Below, piece after piece: positions 32,201 to 41,196 of a stretch of DNA of 64,000 nucleotides. Position numbers and translations under genes: made by a program. The notes beneath the pieces were generated by a model. It saw only the letters and a program-made list of their open reading frames with translations, was not told where the DNA came from and did not search any database. The first letter of the stretch is position 1; each line of letters begins with the position of its first letter. The stretch is from Andalucia godoyi (taxonomy: Eukaryota; Discoba; Jakobea; Jakobida; Andaluciidae), in NCBI GenBank assembly GCA_009859145.1, contig VRVR01000027.1, positions 62,001-126,000 on the forward strand, in the 5' to 3' direction.

Positions 32201-33005
32201 TGAAGCAGAGGTGAATGTGGTTGTGGGAACGGAACAATTCCTGATTTCGTGCGGTGCACGTTTTCCTTCAGCGTGCAGAAAGCAATTGTCTGCGAGCGTA
32301 CAAGCGGGTTTGTCGATAGTTCTAGTATCTGTCCGAGGAGAAGTAGTCGCCCAGTTTGGTCTTGGTGACACGGTTCGGACGGATGCTGCTGCCACAGTTG
32401 CTGCCCTCGGAACCATGGGAATGCGAGTGTACATGGTGTCTGGGGACAATGTTGCTGCAGCTGAGCGTGTCGGCAAGATTGTTGGGATTCCTTCCGAACG
32501 AGTGGTTGCTGGTGTTCTGCCCTCTGGCAAGATTGAGACTATTAGGCGCCTTCAAGCGGAAGGTATTCTGTTGCATGAAAGTGCAGGGCAAAAGAAACAG
32601 GGTAGTGCAATTCCCATCCGCCACAAGGTCATTCATGTTGGAGATGGATTGAACGATGCTCCGGCACTGATGCAGGCGGATGTGGGTGTTGCAGTCGCAG
32701 CTGGGACAGATGTTGCGCTGGAATCTGCTGGTATTGTCCTGATGAAAGACTGCATTTGGGATGTGGTCATTGCTATCCACCTAGCTCGGACAGTCCTCCG
32801 AAGAATCTGGATTAATTATGGATGGGCTCTTGGGTACAACATTGTCGCCATCCCAATTGCGGCAGGTGTCTTGTATCCTCTTGTGCAGTATATGGTTCCA
32901 CCGATTGCTGCGGGCGTGGCAATGGTCTTGTCCTCTCTGTCTGTCTTGTTGTCGTCTCTTCTTCTGAAGCGGTACCAGCCGCCCGGGAGCCGCGTGTTGA
33001 TATGA
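29226..33005 (+). CDS. P1B-type copper-transporting ATPase
   Basis: 1259 aa from the first ATG; the frame upstream to 28995 has none. The pump exports Cu(I) from the cytosol across the plasma membrane or into the secretory route. The N-terminus holds several heavy-metal-binding (HMA) folds. Residues 1-70 carry CSHHC, about 231-300 CQRGC, about 355-425 the canonical GMTCASC, and about 440 a degenerate GMSCPHH. The region at about 100-200 looks like an HMA fold without Cys. Then come the membrane helices, actuator TGES, the CPC ion site near 857 (ACPCALGLATPT), DKTGTLTQG near 901, the SEHP loop, and GDGLNDAPAL near 1138. YN and M-x2-SS residues sit in the last helices, which together indicate the Cu(I) subgroup. 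All catalytic motifs are intact. Three decayed copies lie within 18 kb. Confidence 0.97.
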   Translation: MTYEHTFVVRGATCSHHCPQRISKVISALPGVLSVDVDVSTWQVVVTSTLVETFTLLSVVADAGYSAGLSASSCVLTAYESQQPDIEKAPLFAVPSTALRSDLGENSKVLWVHYQSQADIPTTILGVDGSPLWKLRTSHSRSFAFRAANVEEAVLMSLPGVLAVKAVDSETCLLQATVSVGSILVARAFARGVDLAEAVVETSPSDSQHVQAEKPVSVSEVQLIATRDTPSLVFTIKGMRCQRGCADYISSLVREAKLHNVSSVECSFSTGLLTLSLAEEGPYDPTLREQIASIVSAAGYQLEAEDQRNSSVEATPSQSDRGSKRQSRGYEHVASSLFTSVDSQVDVPLIEEFASVFQVKGMTCASCAAAISRAVNALPGVVHVDVAVLLDKATVYHDPNCTDRDRIAQAIMDAGYEVEFITDSAQEKSRSSGKAPIIRRYRVSGMSCPHHIEDVKAALFMADPSHVVKVDVLDSKDKDGVVEGWQFRSEEQRDVVVHSVSASRESVPLGPRALLKILSSLELSASLVSNVEDERIREALMRTEEIKMWKSRFLWSLLFTIPVVVIAMGLVWIPAIHMNRNVWLTLGFVQLALTSYVQFVSGAVFHRHAWLALRSGSATMDVLISIGTLAAYLYSVFSLAYMVAVPSYLGDFFFETAAALIAFMLLGKYLENVAKGKSSEAMIKLLDLKPSKAFVICGLDRSNVEEIDASLIEEGDILRVRAGDKMPCDGEVEDGSALVDESMLTGESMPVRKQKEMPIIGGTIVREGVLFIRAARLGDDSTLSQMLKLMENAQSSKAPSQRLADRISTVFVPCIIVLSIFVFFIWLGITLSGTVSTAPLHPAVFSLIVAIAVLVVACPCALGLATPTAVLVGCGVGAMFGILIKSGEALEFAASSRIVCFDKTGTLTQGKPRVETHEFYDFVQGDSTVIVRSEILELVRILESQSEHPIAAAIVAFIETMQAQTGKPQSASECKSFQTFPGQGVTGVFEIGEAEVNVVVGTEQFLISCGARFPSACRKQLSASVQAGLSIVLVSVRGEVVAQFGLGDTVRTDAAATVAALGTMGMRVYMVSGDNVAAAERVGKIVGIPSERVVAGVLPSGKIETIRRLQAEGILLHESAGQKKQGSAIPIRHKVIHVGDGLNDAPALMQADVGVAVAAGTDVALESAGIVLMKDCIWDVVIAIHLARTVLRRIWINYGWALGYNIVAIPIAAGVLYPLVQYMVPPIAAGVAMVLSSLSVLLSSLLLKRYQPPGSRVLI

Positions 33006-33387
33006 CCATGTCGAACTAGCGTGAACGTTGATTTTATCGTGCAGTCCAGTGTTTAGGGTTAGTTATTTTGGGGAGTCGGACTGGAAAGGTGTAAACGGCA
33101 AGAAAAGAAGAGTTCGTCAATGCAGTTCCGGCGACCCGAACTTTTGCCGAGATTTTTAACAAGAAATGATTCACATTGATTGGTATGGTCCATCGTTGGC
33201 AAGGCGGAAAATGGTGGAAGAATGTCCTTGAGAATCGCCCAAAGAGATGGAACCGCCGTCTCGTACAATTCGATGCAGGGCAGCGGGAATCGACAATGAT
33301 GACAATTCGGGAACGCTTGAGTTGTATTCATGATGAATTTACCGCCAATACCATTCTGGTCCTTCGGCACCACTAGAAGAATCACAG
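33006..33387. other. Convergent spacer
   Basis: Lies between the ends of the copper ATPase and the Zn2Cys6 gene. The minus-strand frame here is an extension of a shadow over the Zn2Cys6 gene. Nothing else seen. Confidence 0.5.
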
Positions 33388-34233
33388 CTACCACTGTTGC
33401 GACGGCATAAAAGACATCATTACATACACAAAACGATACGATGGATCTCGAATGAAAACAGCCCGCGACAGAACCGACTGGACAGAGCCGTTGGCGAAAC
33501 GGATTTGCAGTCGAAAGGCGCGTTTCGAAGTCGGGCATATTCCACCCCACATACTGCAGCAGTCGCCTTCGACAATGATGTCTCTCAGAGAACGGGAACT
33601 TTCAACACCATCGCTGGAAAATCCACTCCAAACTTGGAATTCGCGATTTGAAGCGACAATTTCCAACTCCTCATGAAATTGAATAACAACGGCGGGAGTG
33701 GGAAAATCGAAGAAACAAATGGACCGAAGTTTATCCAAGAGCGGTGCTGTATTATGGAGGTCGGAAAGAGGGACAAAAAAGTCAGCGGGTGTGATTGTTG
33801 TAGAACAATTCAACTTTGCAACAAACGAGGCATTGGCGCCCGTACAAGCACCCTGACAGCGGCAAATAGAATCCGGAATCGTAGGTGGTAGAGCGGCACA
33901 GCATACGCCGTGAATGCTCGATGACATCACAGGAAACGCTGCGCCTTCGAAAACCGCAGAGGTGGCATTGGATTCAGAAGAAGCGGGATACGGCGATCCT
34001 GGAATAGAAAACAATGGAGTGGACACAAATGAAAACGAAGGCACCGACAATTCAACGTCTTCGATAGTCTGGATTCGAGAGGGCGCACCCGACAAGAAAA
34101 TGGACTCAGGGTACTCGCAACGATGATTTCGAGAAACACACCGTTCGCACGGATTCAGGTCAACGTGAATGCAACGCTTCTTATGCTTTTGGCACTCGAA
34201 ACAGGATTTCAACCGACTCCGAGTAGACGACAT
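33388..34233 (-). CDS. Zn2Cys6-PAS transcription regulator 1
   Basis: 281 aa from ATG. Residues 11-39 form a binuclear zinc cluster: C-x2-C-x6-C-x7-C-x2-C-x6-C (SCFECQKHKKRC, then CERCVSRNHRC). The middle is Ser/Pro/Thr-rich and acidic, as expected for an activation region. The C-terminal 120 residues (about 160-275), from LLDKLRSICFF to the end, resemble a PAS fold. The same two-domain plan appears in the protein at 58714-60000. In fungi, Zn2Cys6-PAS proteins of the AcuK/ERT1 type bind CGG-based DNA sites and control carbon metabolism. A nuclear DNA-binding role is inferred. It ends 383 bp from the copper ATPase and is convergent with it. Confidence 0.88.
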   Translation of the reverse strand: MSSTRSRLKSCFECQKHKKRCIHVDLNPCERCVSRNHRCEYPESIFLSGAPSRIQTIEDVELSVPSFSFVSTPLFSIPGSPYPASSESNATSAVFEGAAFPVMSSSIHGVCCAALPPTIPDSICRCQGACTGANASFVAKLNCSTTITPADFFVPLSDLHNTAPLLDKLRSICFFDFPTPAVVIQFHEELEIVASNREFQVWSGFSSDGVESSRSLRDIIVEGDCCSMWGGICPTSKRAFRLQIRFANGSVQSVLSRAVFIRDPSYRFVYVMMSFMPSQQW

Positions 34234-35372
34234 TTAAGCAGAAACTTTCGATTTGGCGCTAGTCGACGTCAAAAGATGAACAAATGCATTCAAGCTCGAG
34301 AGAAAGAAAAATGAAGCGGCTGGAAGGAGGATCCAAGGCAGATTCGGTCGGAAAGGACGATCCAAGTTTGATGAGGCTGGCTGTCACTGGTGTCAGACTC
34401 AAGTCGGTCACGCAATCACAGTGTCAAGATTCATGAAAAACTGGTTCATTTTTTCATTTGGAAAACTTTGACCGCTGTTGGTGTGCGTTGGCCAGTACGA
34501 ACCTCTGATTAAACGAATGTCCAATAAAGAATCGGCTCATCTGCTTGTTCATGCGCAGAGTAGCGATTCGGCATCCATCAACGTACCTGAAACGTTCACA
34601 AAACCTCGGGAAACGACGTCAAAAGGTGGTATTTTAGGTTGCGCTGGCTTTTTTCGGGATCCGGCGGCCGTTTTTTGGCTGCTTTGAGACAGGGAAGTAA
34701 TACCACGGTGGGGGATTGGAGAGGTGACTCTTTTATCTTTTCAGCAGCCGTGGTCGGGTTGATTGTCGTCATCATTGCCGCTGCATTAGCGTTGTGTAAT
34801 TCCGTGCTTGCTGGAAGCCTGTTTGTTTTTGTTTTTTTGCAGGGAATAACGATTGGAGCGTGCTCTGTGTCTCTGTTATATCGGTTCCGGTGGACATACT
34901 CCGCAATCATATTTGGCTCCGGACTCCTTGGCTGGATCAAGAAGAACCACGATCGCAAACCTGGAAATGTTCACAAGCAAAGAGCGCCTCCGCAGGAAGA
35001 ACTTCCGGAAGAATGCAACTCTGAGATCGGGATTGTGGCATCATCCTGGAGATGACGCCAGGATTCAAGACAACATCCCAAAAATCCTAGCTGTGGGATG
35101 AACGTTCGACAACCTGTGAGGCCTCTGCAGACAACACGAGAACAACTGGAATTCTAGCCGACACGTTGCACGATCGCGGAGGCAGTCATCAAACGGGGAA
35201 TAGGATCAAGAACAGAAATCGAAGATTCCAGTAATTTCAAACATGAGATGTCGCGTGCCAGACCCTGTAAAACTGAAGTCTTCGCAGTCTAAACTCATTC
35301 TGTCATCGATCAAAAAGAAATGGAAAATTGTTTACCAAGAAGAGGTTTCGGTCTCCTCCAGGTGAGAAAAGA
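34234..35372. other. Intergenic with one membrane-like open frame lacking ATG
   Basis: A plus-strand frame at 34639-35055 (138 codons) encodes two strongly hydrophobic stretches (about 34740-34900) and a charged tail. It has no ATG anywhere, and the only Met shown for it is a TTG. It could be an exon of a small membrane protein or chance. The rest up to the transposon shows no gene. Confidence 0.35.
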
Positions 35373-35380
35373 GAAACAGT
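35373..35380 (+). repeat. Target-site duplication, left (GAAACAGT)
   Basis: The eight bases GAAACAGT directly precede the left terminal inverted repeat and recur exactly at 42662-42669 directly after the right one. An 8-bp duplication is typical of P and hAT superfamily insertions. Confidence 0.95.
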
Positions 35381-35423
35381 CATGGGTAGGTTACTAACCG
35401 TACATATATGTAGGGGGTGCGGG
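35381..35423 (+). repeat. Left terminal inverted repeat, 43 bp
   Basis: Exact reverse complement of 42619-42661. It contains the internal palindrome TACATATATGTA followed by a G-rich stretch TAGGGGGTGCGGG. This could be a transposase-binding or hairpin feature. Confidence 0.97.
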
Positions 35424-35439
35424 ATCACGAAAAAAATAC
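35424..35439 (+). repeat. Subterminal repeat, left
   Basis: ATCACGAAAAAAATAC immediately inside the left inverted repeat. A copy in the same orientation with two extra A bases sits at 42558-42575, about 45 bp inside the right repeat. Possible transposase-binding site. Confidence 0.6.
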
Positions 35440-35764
35440 GATCGTTTTTTCCGATCATCCATTATGCACGAAAAAAACTGACACCACACAACAATCATAA
35501 GACATCAATTTCAGAAAGTCACCCAAGCAGACCCGTTCACATGATTATCTAATGAATTGATCATTGATGGACTCATCCATCACGAATTTTGACAGTTCGA
35601 CTCATTCGTGTCAGCTGAGTTGTTTGAGTCCGGTGCAAGCAGACAGACAAGCACGTTGCGTATCTTTGCTTGCTTGTTCTTTCTTTCTCTTTCGTTTACC
35701 ACGTTTGTGTTTGCTTTGTTGTATTCCAGTACCGCCACAGGCGAGTGGATAACGAATCTACGAT

Positions 35765-38686
35765 TTACGTTCCTTCCGTTTCGCAATTGCCTGTTCGCGC
35801 AAAGAAAACGCAAACAGGGCGGTAATTTGGACCGAAGTAATGCCGTGTCCATATCGATGTGGTTCCGGCAACAACTCTCCACCGAGGCTGAGATATTGCG
35901 CTGTCATAGGCCAGAAGTTGCATTTTGCCACCGATTGGCACACGAATAATACACAGGAAATGTTCCGTATCGTTGTACATGATCCCACAAACCTTCCAAC
36001 AGGATCCTTTTTCACAACGAACTAAATCAATGTTCTCCAGCTGATTCACGTCCAGTGCGTCTTCAGCAAGTGGTGCTCTTGAAAAGTGTTGTCTTTGAAC
36101 CTTGTCTTGTTGTGGTTCTCGCTTCCTTTCTTCTGCAATACGCAACTTTTCGGTGCGGACGCTATCCAAATACGGAGACGCAAATTCAACGGCTGCGAAT
36201 GCTCCATCCTCTGTTGACAGTGCTTCTGATAACTTTCGCATCAAATCCAGGGGGCGCTCCACGACTACCGTTAGATACTTGTCTTCTGCTTTGCAGAAGA
36301 ACAAAGATCTATTCCAGTATAAGGGTGCCAACATGAGAGTAGTTGCGCAGGTCATCATGTCCATCGGTCTTTGCAATATCCAATCTGGTTTCACGAAACC
36401 TGTTTCACGTATCCAGTCAATCATCAGGTCGATTAACACGATGTCTTTCTTGGACCTTCTTTCTGTAATGATTTCCAAAATCATTTTCGATAAAATTCCA
36501 TCGATTGCGCATTTCGATGCATGTAAATCATCGAGCACGCTTGTACTCGTGTTACACATGCATCCAATGATACATACAACGGGGGTCCATACCGAGCAAC
36601 TGTGGAAGAATCCAACATTGCCTCCGTTCTTGAAAGTAACATTGATGGTGGACGTGATCTGTTCCTTTTTCAGATTGAACACCTCAATGTTGCCCAAGAT
36701 TGTAGAATGCGTACGAGCTTCGGATTCGGAAGTTGAAGAGCGGATTCCTGCAAGAGGGTGTTGCGAGCCAGACAGCCTGAGAGATTTGGACGGTTTCAAA
36801 AATCCATCTAGAGTTCCCCGTGTACCAGAAAACGGGAGGTGAAGGTCATTCGAGAGAGGCGGCGTATCGGGAGAAGCAACCACCCTTAATGCGTGGGGAA
36901 TCGCTGAAACGCCGTTATCACTATTCCTTGTCTTTGTCAGGCCATCATCCGTTAAAATATTCGTGCGTTCAGTTTGTTCACAACGGGTGCAGGGATCTTT
37001 CACACTGAACTTCTCCGATTTCTCTCCAATTCCAGGATTTTCCAAGGACGGATTCACAGAACTACCATCTGTCTCCGTTCCTTCCCTCATTGTATCCATC
37101 GAAATTCGAACACTTAAGGGTTGGCATGAACCAGGTATGTCCGTCAGAATCTGCCAATCTTCCGCAAGATTTGCAATTGTAAACGGGCCAAAATCATTCA
37201 GGCACACAACCTGAGAAGACTTGTCGATGTCATCGCACAAATACAGGCTATGATCAGATGCACACCTACCATACCGACATAACTGCACTTTTCGAGTGGA
37301 CACTTCAATAACTCTGTCGACAAAGTACACAGCATCTCGACTGTCAGAGAATATCCACTCGCGAACAGGTATTTGAAGAGCTGAATCGACAACTTCGCTG
37401 ATGAGTGGAAAAGACTGATCAGATGCATCATCAATTGCAAGGAATCTGACCAAAGAGTCGTACATTTGATTTAGACATGATTCTGTTAAAGCCAGAAAAT
37501 TGTGTTCATCTGAACGACCGCGGTCTTGCAAATTGGAAGCAGGACGGAAAGCAGCCACGGACAAAATCCGGCTCCCATCGAAATTGATTCTGGCGTTTCG
37601 TTGAACGCTATGAATGCAATTTGTTTCACAATACAATAGGCCTCTGCATTCAAAGATATTACGGAACCGTAGAGAGTTGAACACTACACCTGTGTTCTTC
37701 GTAGTGTTTTCCTTCGATTTGATTACATTCTCCAGAAAGCACACGCAAATCAAGTTCTTCGTTAACAACTGATGGACCTCCTCCAGTACTGTTAATGATG
37801 GTGTTCTTGAAAGCACATTTGTTATGTGTGTAATCAACCGTGCAGTCACCATAGGAAGATCCTGCACTATTGACGGCTTTTGTCCGACCTTGTTGGCAGC
37901 TGCTACCGCATCTGCTTGAGGTACCCATACAACGACCACTTGACCTTGTGCAAACCTATCGCTTCGCATGTCGAATACGTCTTCAAAGTCGCGGCTATTG
38001 GCTTCTTTAAATCGCAAACTTCGCAAAGAAGACAAGGTGAATCGATCGGCAATTCGTTCGACAACTCTATCCAACAAGTGTTGAATCGGAACGATGGTCT
38101 CATCCTTGGGTTCACAATCTCCTGACGGCACCACGATGTGATCCGGAAAAAGTTTCCTCGTTGTCATTTTTTTCACCTCTTCATTGCAATCTGGAACATC
38201 TGGAAGATTGAACGCATTAACTACAGAGAAAAGATGCTGGGTATCGAAAACACTCGAGTGCCGTCGGGCCACATCGACATCCAAAATATGACGAGAGTGC
38301 GAGACTTCCTCGGAAGCCCATTGGGCATTGAAATCATATTTGTAAATGCACGATATCGTCTCGAGTGACAGCTCTGTCTCGGATACCACTTTTGCACGAC
38401 CTCGTATCTTCCGCATTGCAAAGAATTTCTTGAGCCTATCGTACAGCTTCGGAACCCATTTCTTGACAGCAGCAATCCCTACACTAGCGCCTTTGTTAAC
38501 ATGTTCAACGATAGATCCCTGAATACTGATAAAGGGCTGTTTCTTGTTCGACAATTGATCATGCGACAAAAAACACCCAAAAAATTCGTGCAATTTCTCA
38601 CTAGAAAAGACGGGGGGGATCAGAGGACCGTTCCGTGAGAATATCCAGGATTGACGAGGCTCTTTGCACGAATACCTTTTGGTCAT
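35765..38686 (-). CDS. Transposon-encoded protein of unknown function (about 973 aa)
   Basis: The open frame begins at 38725 on TTG; the first ATG (MTKRYSCKEPRQSW) gives about 973 aa. No family recognised. It has a basic N-terminus, a Ser/Thr-rich middle (about 560-680), and near the C-terminus a charged helix (EKLRIAEERKREPQQDK) followed by a domain with scattered Cys and aromatic residues. It overlaps the end of the transposase frame by about 85 codon-equivalent bases in another frame. The overlap contains a C7 run just before the transposase stop, where losing one base would fuse the two. It may therefore be a downstream part of a fused product, or a separate accessory protein translated from its own message. 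Confidence 0.7.
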   Translation of the reverse strand: MTKRYSCKEPRQSWIFSRNGPLIPPVFSSEKLHEFFGCFLSHDQLSNKKQPFISIQGSIVEHVNKGASVGIAAVKKWVPKLYDRLKKFFAMRKIRGRAKVVSETELSLETISCIYKYDFNAQWASEEVSHSRHILDVDVARRHSSVFDTQHLFSVVNAFNLPDVPDCNEEVKKMTTRKLFPDHIVVPSGDCEPKDETIVPIQHLLDRVVERIADRFTLSSLRSLRFKEANSRDFEDVFDMRSDRFAQGQVVVVWVPQADAVAAANKVGQKPSIVQDLPMVTARLITHITNVLSRTPSLTVLEEVHQLLTKNLICVCFLENVIKSKENTTKNTGVVFNSLRFRNIFECRGLLYCETNCIHSVQRNARINFDGSRILSVAAFRPASNLQDRGRSDEHNFLALTESCLNQMYDSLVRFLAIDDASDQSFPLISEVVDSALQIPVREWIFSDSRDAVYFVDRVIEVSTRKVQLCRYGRCASDHSLYLCDDIDKSSQVVCLNDFGPFTIANLAEDWQILTDIPGSCQPLSVRISMDTMREGTETDGSSVNPSLENPGIGEKSEKFSVKDPCTRCEQTERTNILTDDGLTKTRNSDNGVSAIPHALRVVASPDTPPLSNDLHLPFSGTRGTLDGFLKPSKSLRLSGSQHPLAGIRSSTSESEARTHSTILGNIEVFNLKKEQITSTINVTFKNGGNVGFFHSCSVWTPVVCIIGCMCNTSTSVLDDLHASKCAIDGILSKMILEIITERRSKKDIVLIDLMIDWIRETGFVKPDWILQRPMDMMTCATTLMLAPLYWNRSLFFCKAEDKYLTVVVERPLDLMRKLSEALSTEDGAFAAVEFASPYLDSVRTEKLRIAEERKREPQQDKVQRQHFSRAPLAEDALDVNQLENIDLVRCEKGSCWKVCGIMYNDTEHFLCIIRVPIGGKMQLLAYDSAISQPRWRVVAGTTSIWTRHYFGPNYRPVCVFFARTGNCETEGT

Positions 38687-41081
38687 GCCGCACCTTGATA
38701 TGGGCAGCCTTATTCTTTCCGGCAATATTACCCACGAATCCGTAATTTTCAGGGTTGATCCGCATATCTGCCAGTTGCATGATCAACGGACAACATCTAC
38801 CAAATTCTGCAGCGGAGAAATTAATGCGAGCATCTGGTTTGACACCGAATCCGCGACACGCACTCCAAAGTCCTTCTATCTGAAGCTGTTGCAGACGACG
38901 CATCACGAATTCGGAAGACTCCTTAACATCGATGATACCGTGTTGAAGGGCGTATGAAACAGCCAACGAAGTATTTAAAATGCCGTGAAAGATTGACTCA
39001 CACCCAACACGAATGCTCATCTCTGGACCTGTCTTGCCTTGCAAGCCACACAGGCTTTGGTCTGATGCGACAGACCATAATCTGAGAATGGAAATTCCTA
39101 CTCCGCCAAGAAAGGCGAGCCACTTAAACGACACAGGACCTGAGTATAAGAACGATTCCAGTAAAGTAGACACCATAACTGAAAACAACAGGGTTCCACC
39201 TATCTCGGACTGAAGCTCGGCAGACGGAGGACTGTCGAAGAGAGCTTTCAACTCGAGACACGATCGCAATGAGAAAATACGCATCGCAGAGTCAGACCGT
39301 TGACCATATTGTTGAGAATCAGGTGTGCGGAGATCTCCTGGATTTATGAATCCTTTCAGATTCTCAATCGTCCCGAGAAATGAAATGGATATTCCTTCAC
39401 CCTGACTGAAACCAAGCGACGGCAGTCCAGAGTTATCTCCCACGCAGTGTGACCGAGCCAGGCGGACGAAGTGATCAGCGTCGTACAACCAGATAACAGG
39501 CATTGCATCAACACGGGTTTTCCACTTTGATCTTGGCCGTATTCGACAGAAGCTGAAGTACCACGGAGCATTCAATCCAAGAGGAATACAATTTTCCTTC
39601 AGAATGAAATGAGGGCATCCCAAATGCATGCCAGCTTTTCTTTCCTTCCCATCAAGATCACTAATGAAACAAAAATGGGCTGCTCCGCCACTGTGCAGTT
39701 CCGACGATAGATTATCCCACTGATCAGCAATTGTTTCTCCCGTGTAGGAATTATTCGTCAACCAAGTCAACAACGGCTTGGTCTCACCGCTCGACGGAAA
39801 CAAGCACAAAAATTGATACAAATGATCCGCCAACTCAACCTTATTAAACAGCGCATCGAGAGACGCACTCTGATGGGAAGCGGCTTGAGATAGGATAATC
39901 TGAGTCATTTTGTCAAAATTTGTGGCATCAACGAACGGAGTCCATTCGTCAAATTTTGCTGGCATGACTGCCCCAACTACTAGACCCGTACGCCGGTCAA
40001 ACTCCAGGTTCTTCTGACACGCAGTCCCATCTCCAGACACCGCAACAAGAGCCCGACGCGATCCGTCATTTGTTGAATATTTGATATTGCCGGGGTGCAT
40101 GGAAAGAGTCAAGGGCTTCCCAAAGAAAATACTCTGAGAAACATCGTGACGGCGCATATACTTCAATGCACTCTCAGAGGGGAAAGCACTCCTCAGCTGA
40201 GAGTACAGAAATCGAAAAGCAGATGGCGATTTTGAATAAAGATAGAACGCCAACTGTCGGATAACATCCGGAAAACGATGGCCATTTGATTTGCGCATGA
40301 CATTTGTGGCCCAAGTATCCACGAGAATAACAAAACACTTGTGTACCTCTGCATCCTCGTCAGACATTGAGTCTAAACGTCGAAGCACTTGAGAAAAAGA
40401 CAGAAAAGCGGTTCGAAAAAGCCGCTTATCCAGAAATGGCAAGAGAGACTGCAATCGCGCCACTTTGTGCAAGGCCCGACGAAGAGAGGATTGTAAATGC
40501 GCAATTTTGGACGCCATGTCTTTGACATGCACTGCCAACTGCTCGCGGGACATGTGACTGTACCGGTTCTCATTGAATAGCCCGAGAGTTTCATCCATGT
40601 CTTGTTCATCTTCTGGAATTGCAAGATGAGGGTGCAAATTACGCAGGCAACGAGCAACTCTCTTCTTAAAACTGTCCGTCGACGAAGGCTCGATGAGACT
40701 CCAACACTTGCTGCATACTCCTAGACGCAAGTCAACGTCACTTCCAATGCACTCTACATGATGGATGCTGCCGCGAAGATTCTCTCCCGCTACCACAACT
40801 TTTTGGAACGGGCGGGGCTCCGTCATTTCGTGTGGAATTCCACCCTGGTGCAATTTTCGAAAATGTCTAATCCAAAGACCAGGACAAGTGGAAAATGGAA
40901 CGGAATCTAATTTCAAGGATTTTGCGCAAAAATCGCGAACAGCAGGATGCTTCGACTCGAACACATGAGTGTCTGCAAGACAATCTGGACTCAGACAGAG
41001 CGGGCACGCAAGTTTTCCTGGGACGTCACCTCGGACGAACATCGTCAAAAGGTGTCGGAGAAACTTTTGAACAAGCTTCAT
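38601..41081 (-). CDS. P-superfamily transposase
   Basis: 826 aa from ATG. Order of parts: a Cys-rich N-terminus (CPLCLSPDC, then further Cys/His to about residue 60) that may bind zinc, a leucine-rich coiled-coil stretch near 180-215 (MASKIAHLQSSLRRAL), then a helical segment like the pre-core of P/THAP9 transposases (RQLAFYLYSKSPSAFRFL). The RNase H-like core follows, with the first Asp in AVSGDGTACQKNLEFD near residue 348 and a second in WLYDADHFVRLARSH near 532, matching the D-x2-H...K/R-x3-N segment of the family. The last acidic residue was not fixed by eye. It would cut and join the 43-bp ends of the element. Length fits P/THAP9 proteins. Intact frame. Confidence 0.82.
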   Translation of the reverse strand: MKLVQKFLRHLLTMFVRGDVPGKLACPLCLSPDCLADTHVFESKHPAVRDFCAKSLKLDSVPFSTCPGLWIRHFRKLHQGGIPHEMTEPRPFQKVVVAGENLRGSIHHVECIGSDVDLRLGVCSKCWSLIEPSSTDSFKKRVARCLRNLHPHLAIPEDEQDMDETLGLFNENRYSHMSREQLAVHVKDMASKIAHLQSSLRRALHKVARLQSLLPFLDKRLFRTAFLSFSQVLRRLDSMSDEDAEVHKCFVILVDTWATNVMRKSNGHRFPDVIRQLAFYLYSKSPSAFRFLYSQLRSAFPSESALKYMRRHDVSQSIFFGKPLTLSMHPGNIKYSTNDGSRRALVAVSGDGTACQKNLEFDRRTGLVVGAVMPAKFDEWTPFVDATNFDKMTQIILSQAASHQSASLDALFNKVELADHLYQFLCLFPSSGETKPLLTWLTNNSYTGETIADQWDNLSSELHSGGAAHFCFISDLDGKERKAGMHLGCPHFILKENCIPLGLNAPWYFSFCRIRPRSKWKTRVDAMPVIWLYDADHFVRLARSHCVGDNSGLPSLGFSQGEGISISFLGTIENLKGFINPGDLRTPDSQQYGQRSDSAMRIFSLRSCLELKALFDSPPSAELQSEIGGTLLFSVMVSTLLESFLYSGPVSFKWLAFLGGVGISILRLWSVASDQSLCGLQGKTGPEMSIRVGCESIFHGILNTSLAVSYALQHGIIDVKESSEFVMRRLQQLQIEGLWSACRGFGVKPDARINFSAAEFGRCCPLIMQLADMRINPENYGFVGNIAGKNKAAHIKVRHDQKVFVQRASSILDILTERSSDPPRLF

Positions 41082-41196
41082 ATTGTAATCGAAAACACTT
41101 TCAACAATTACTGTCTGCCAAAACGAAGAAAAGCATGTTAGTGGATTTGGAGAAGAAAACTTAAAGAAAAGAAATAAAAAACAAAACCAAAATCCT

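Noticed and set aside
36102-36842. 246-codon plus-strand frame inside the transposon
   Set aside because: Shadow of the 973-aa minus-strand frame with no domain.
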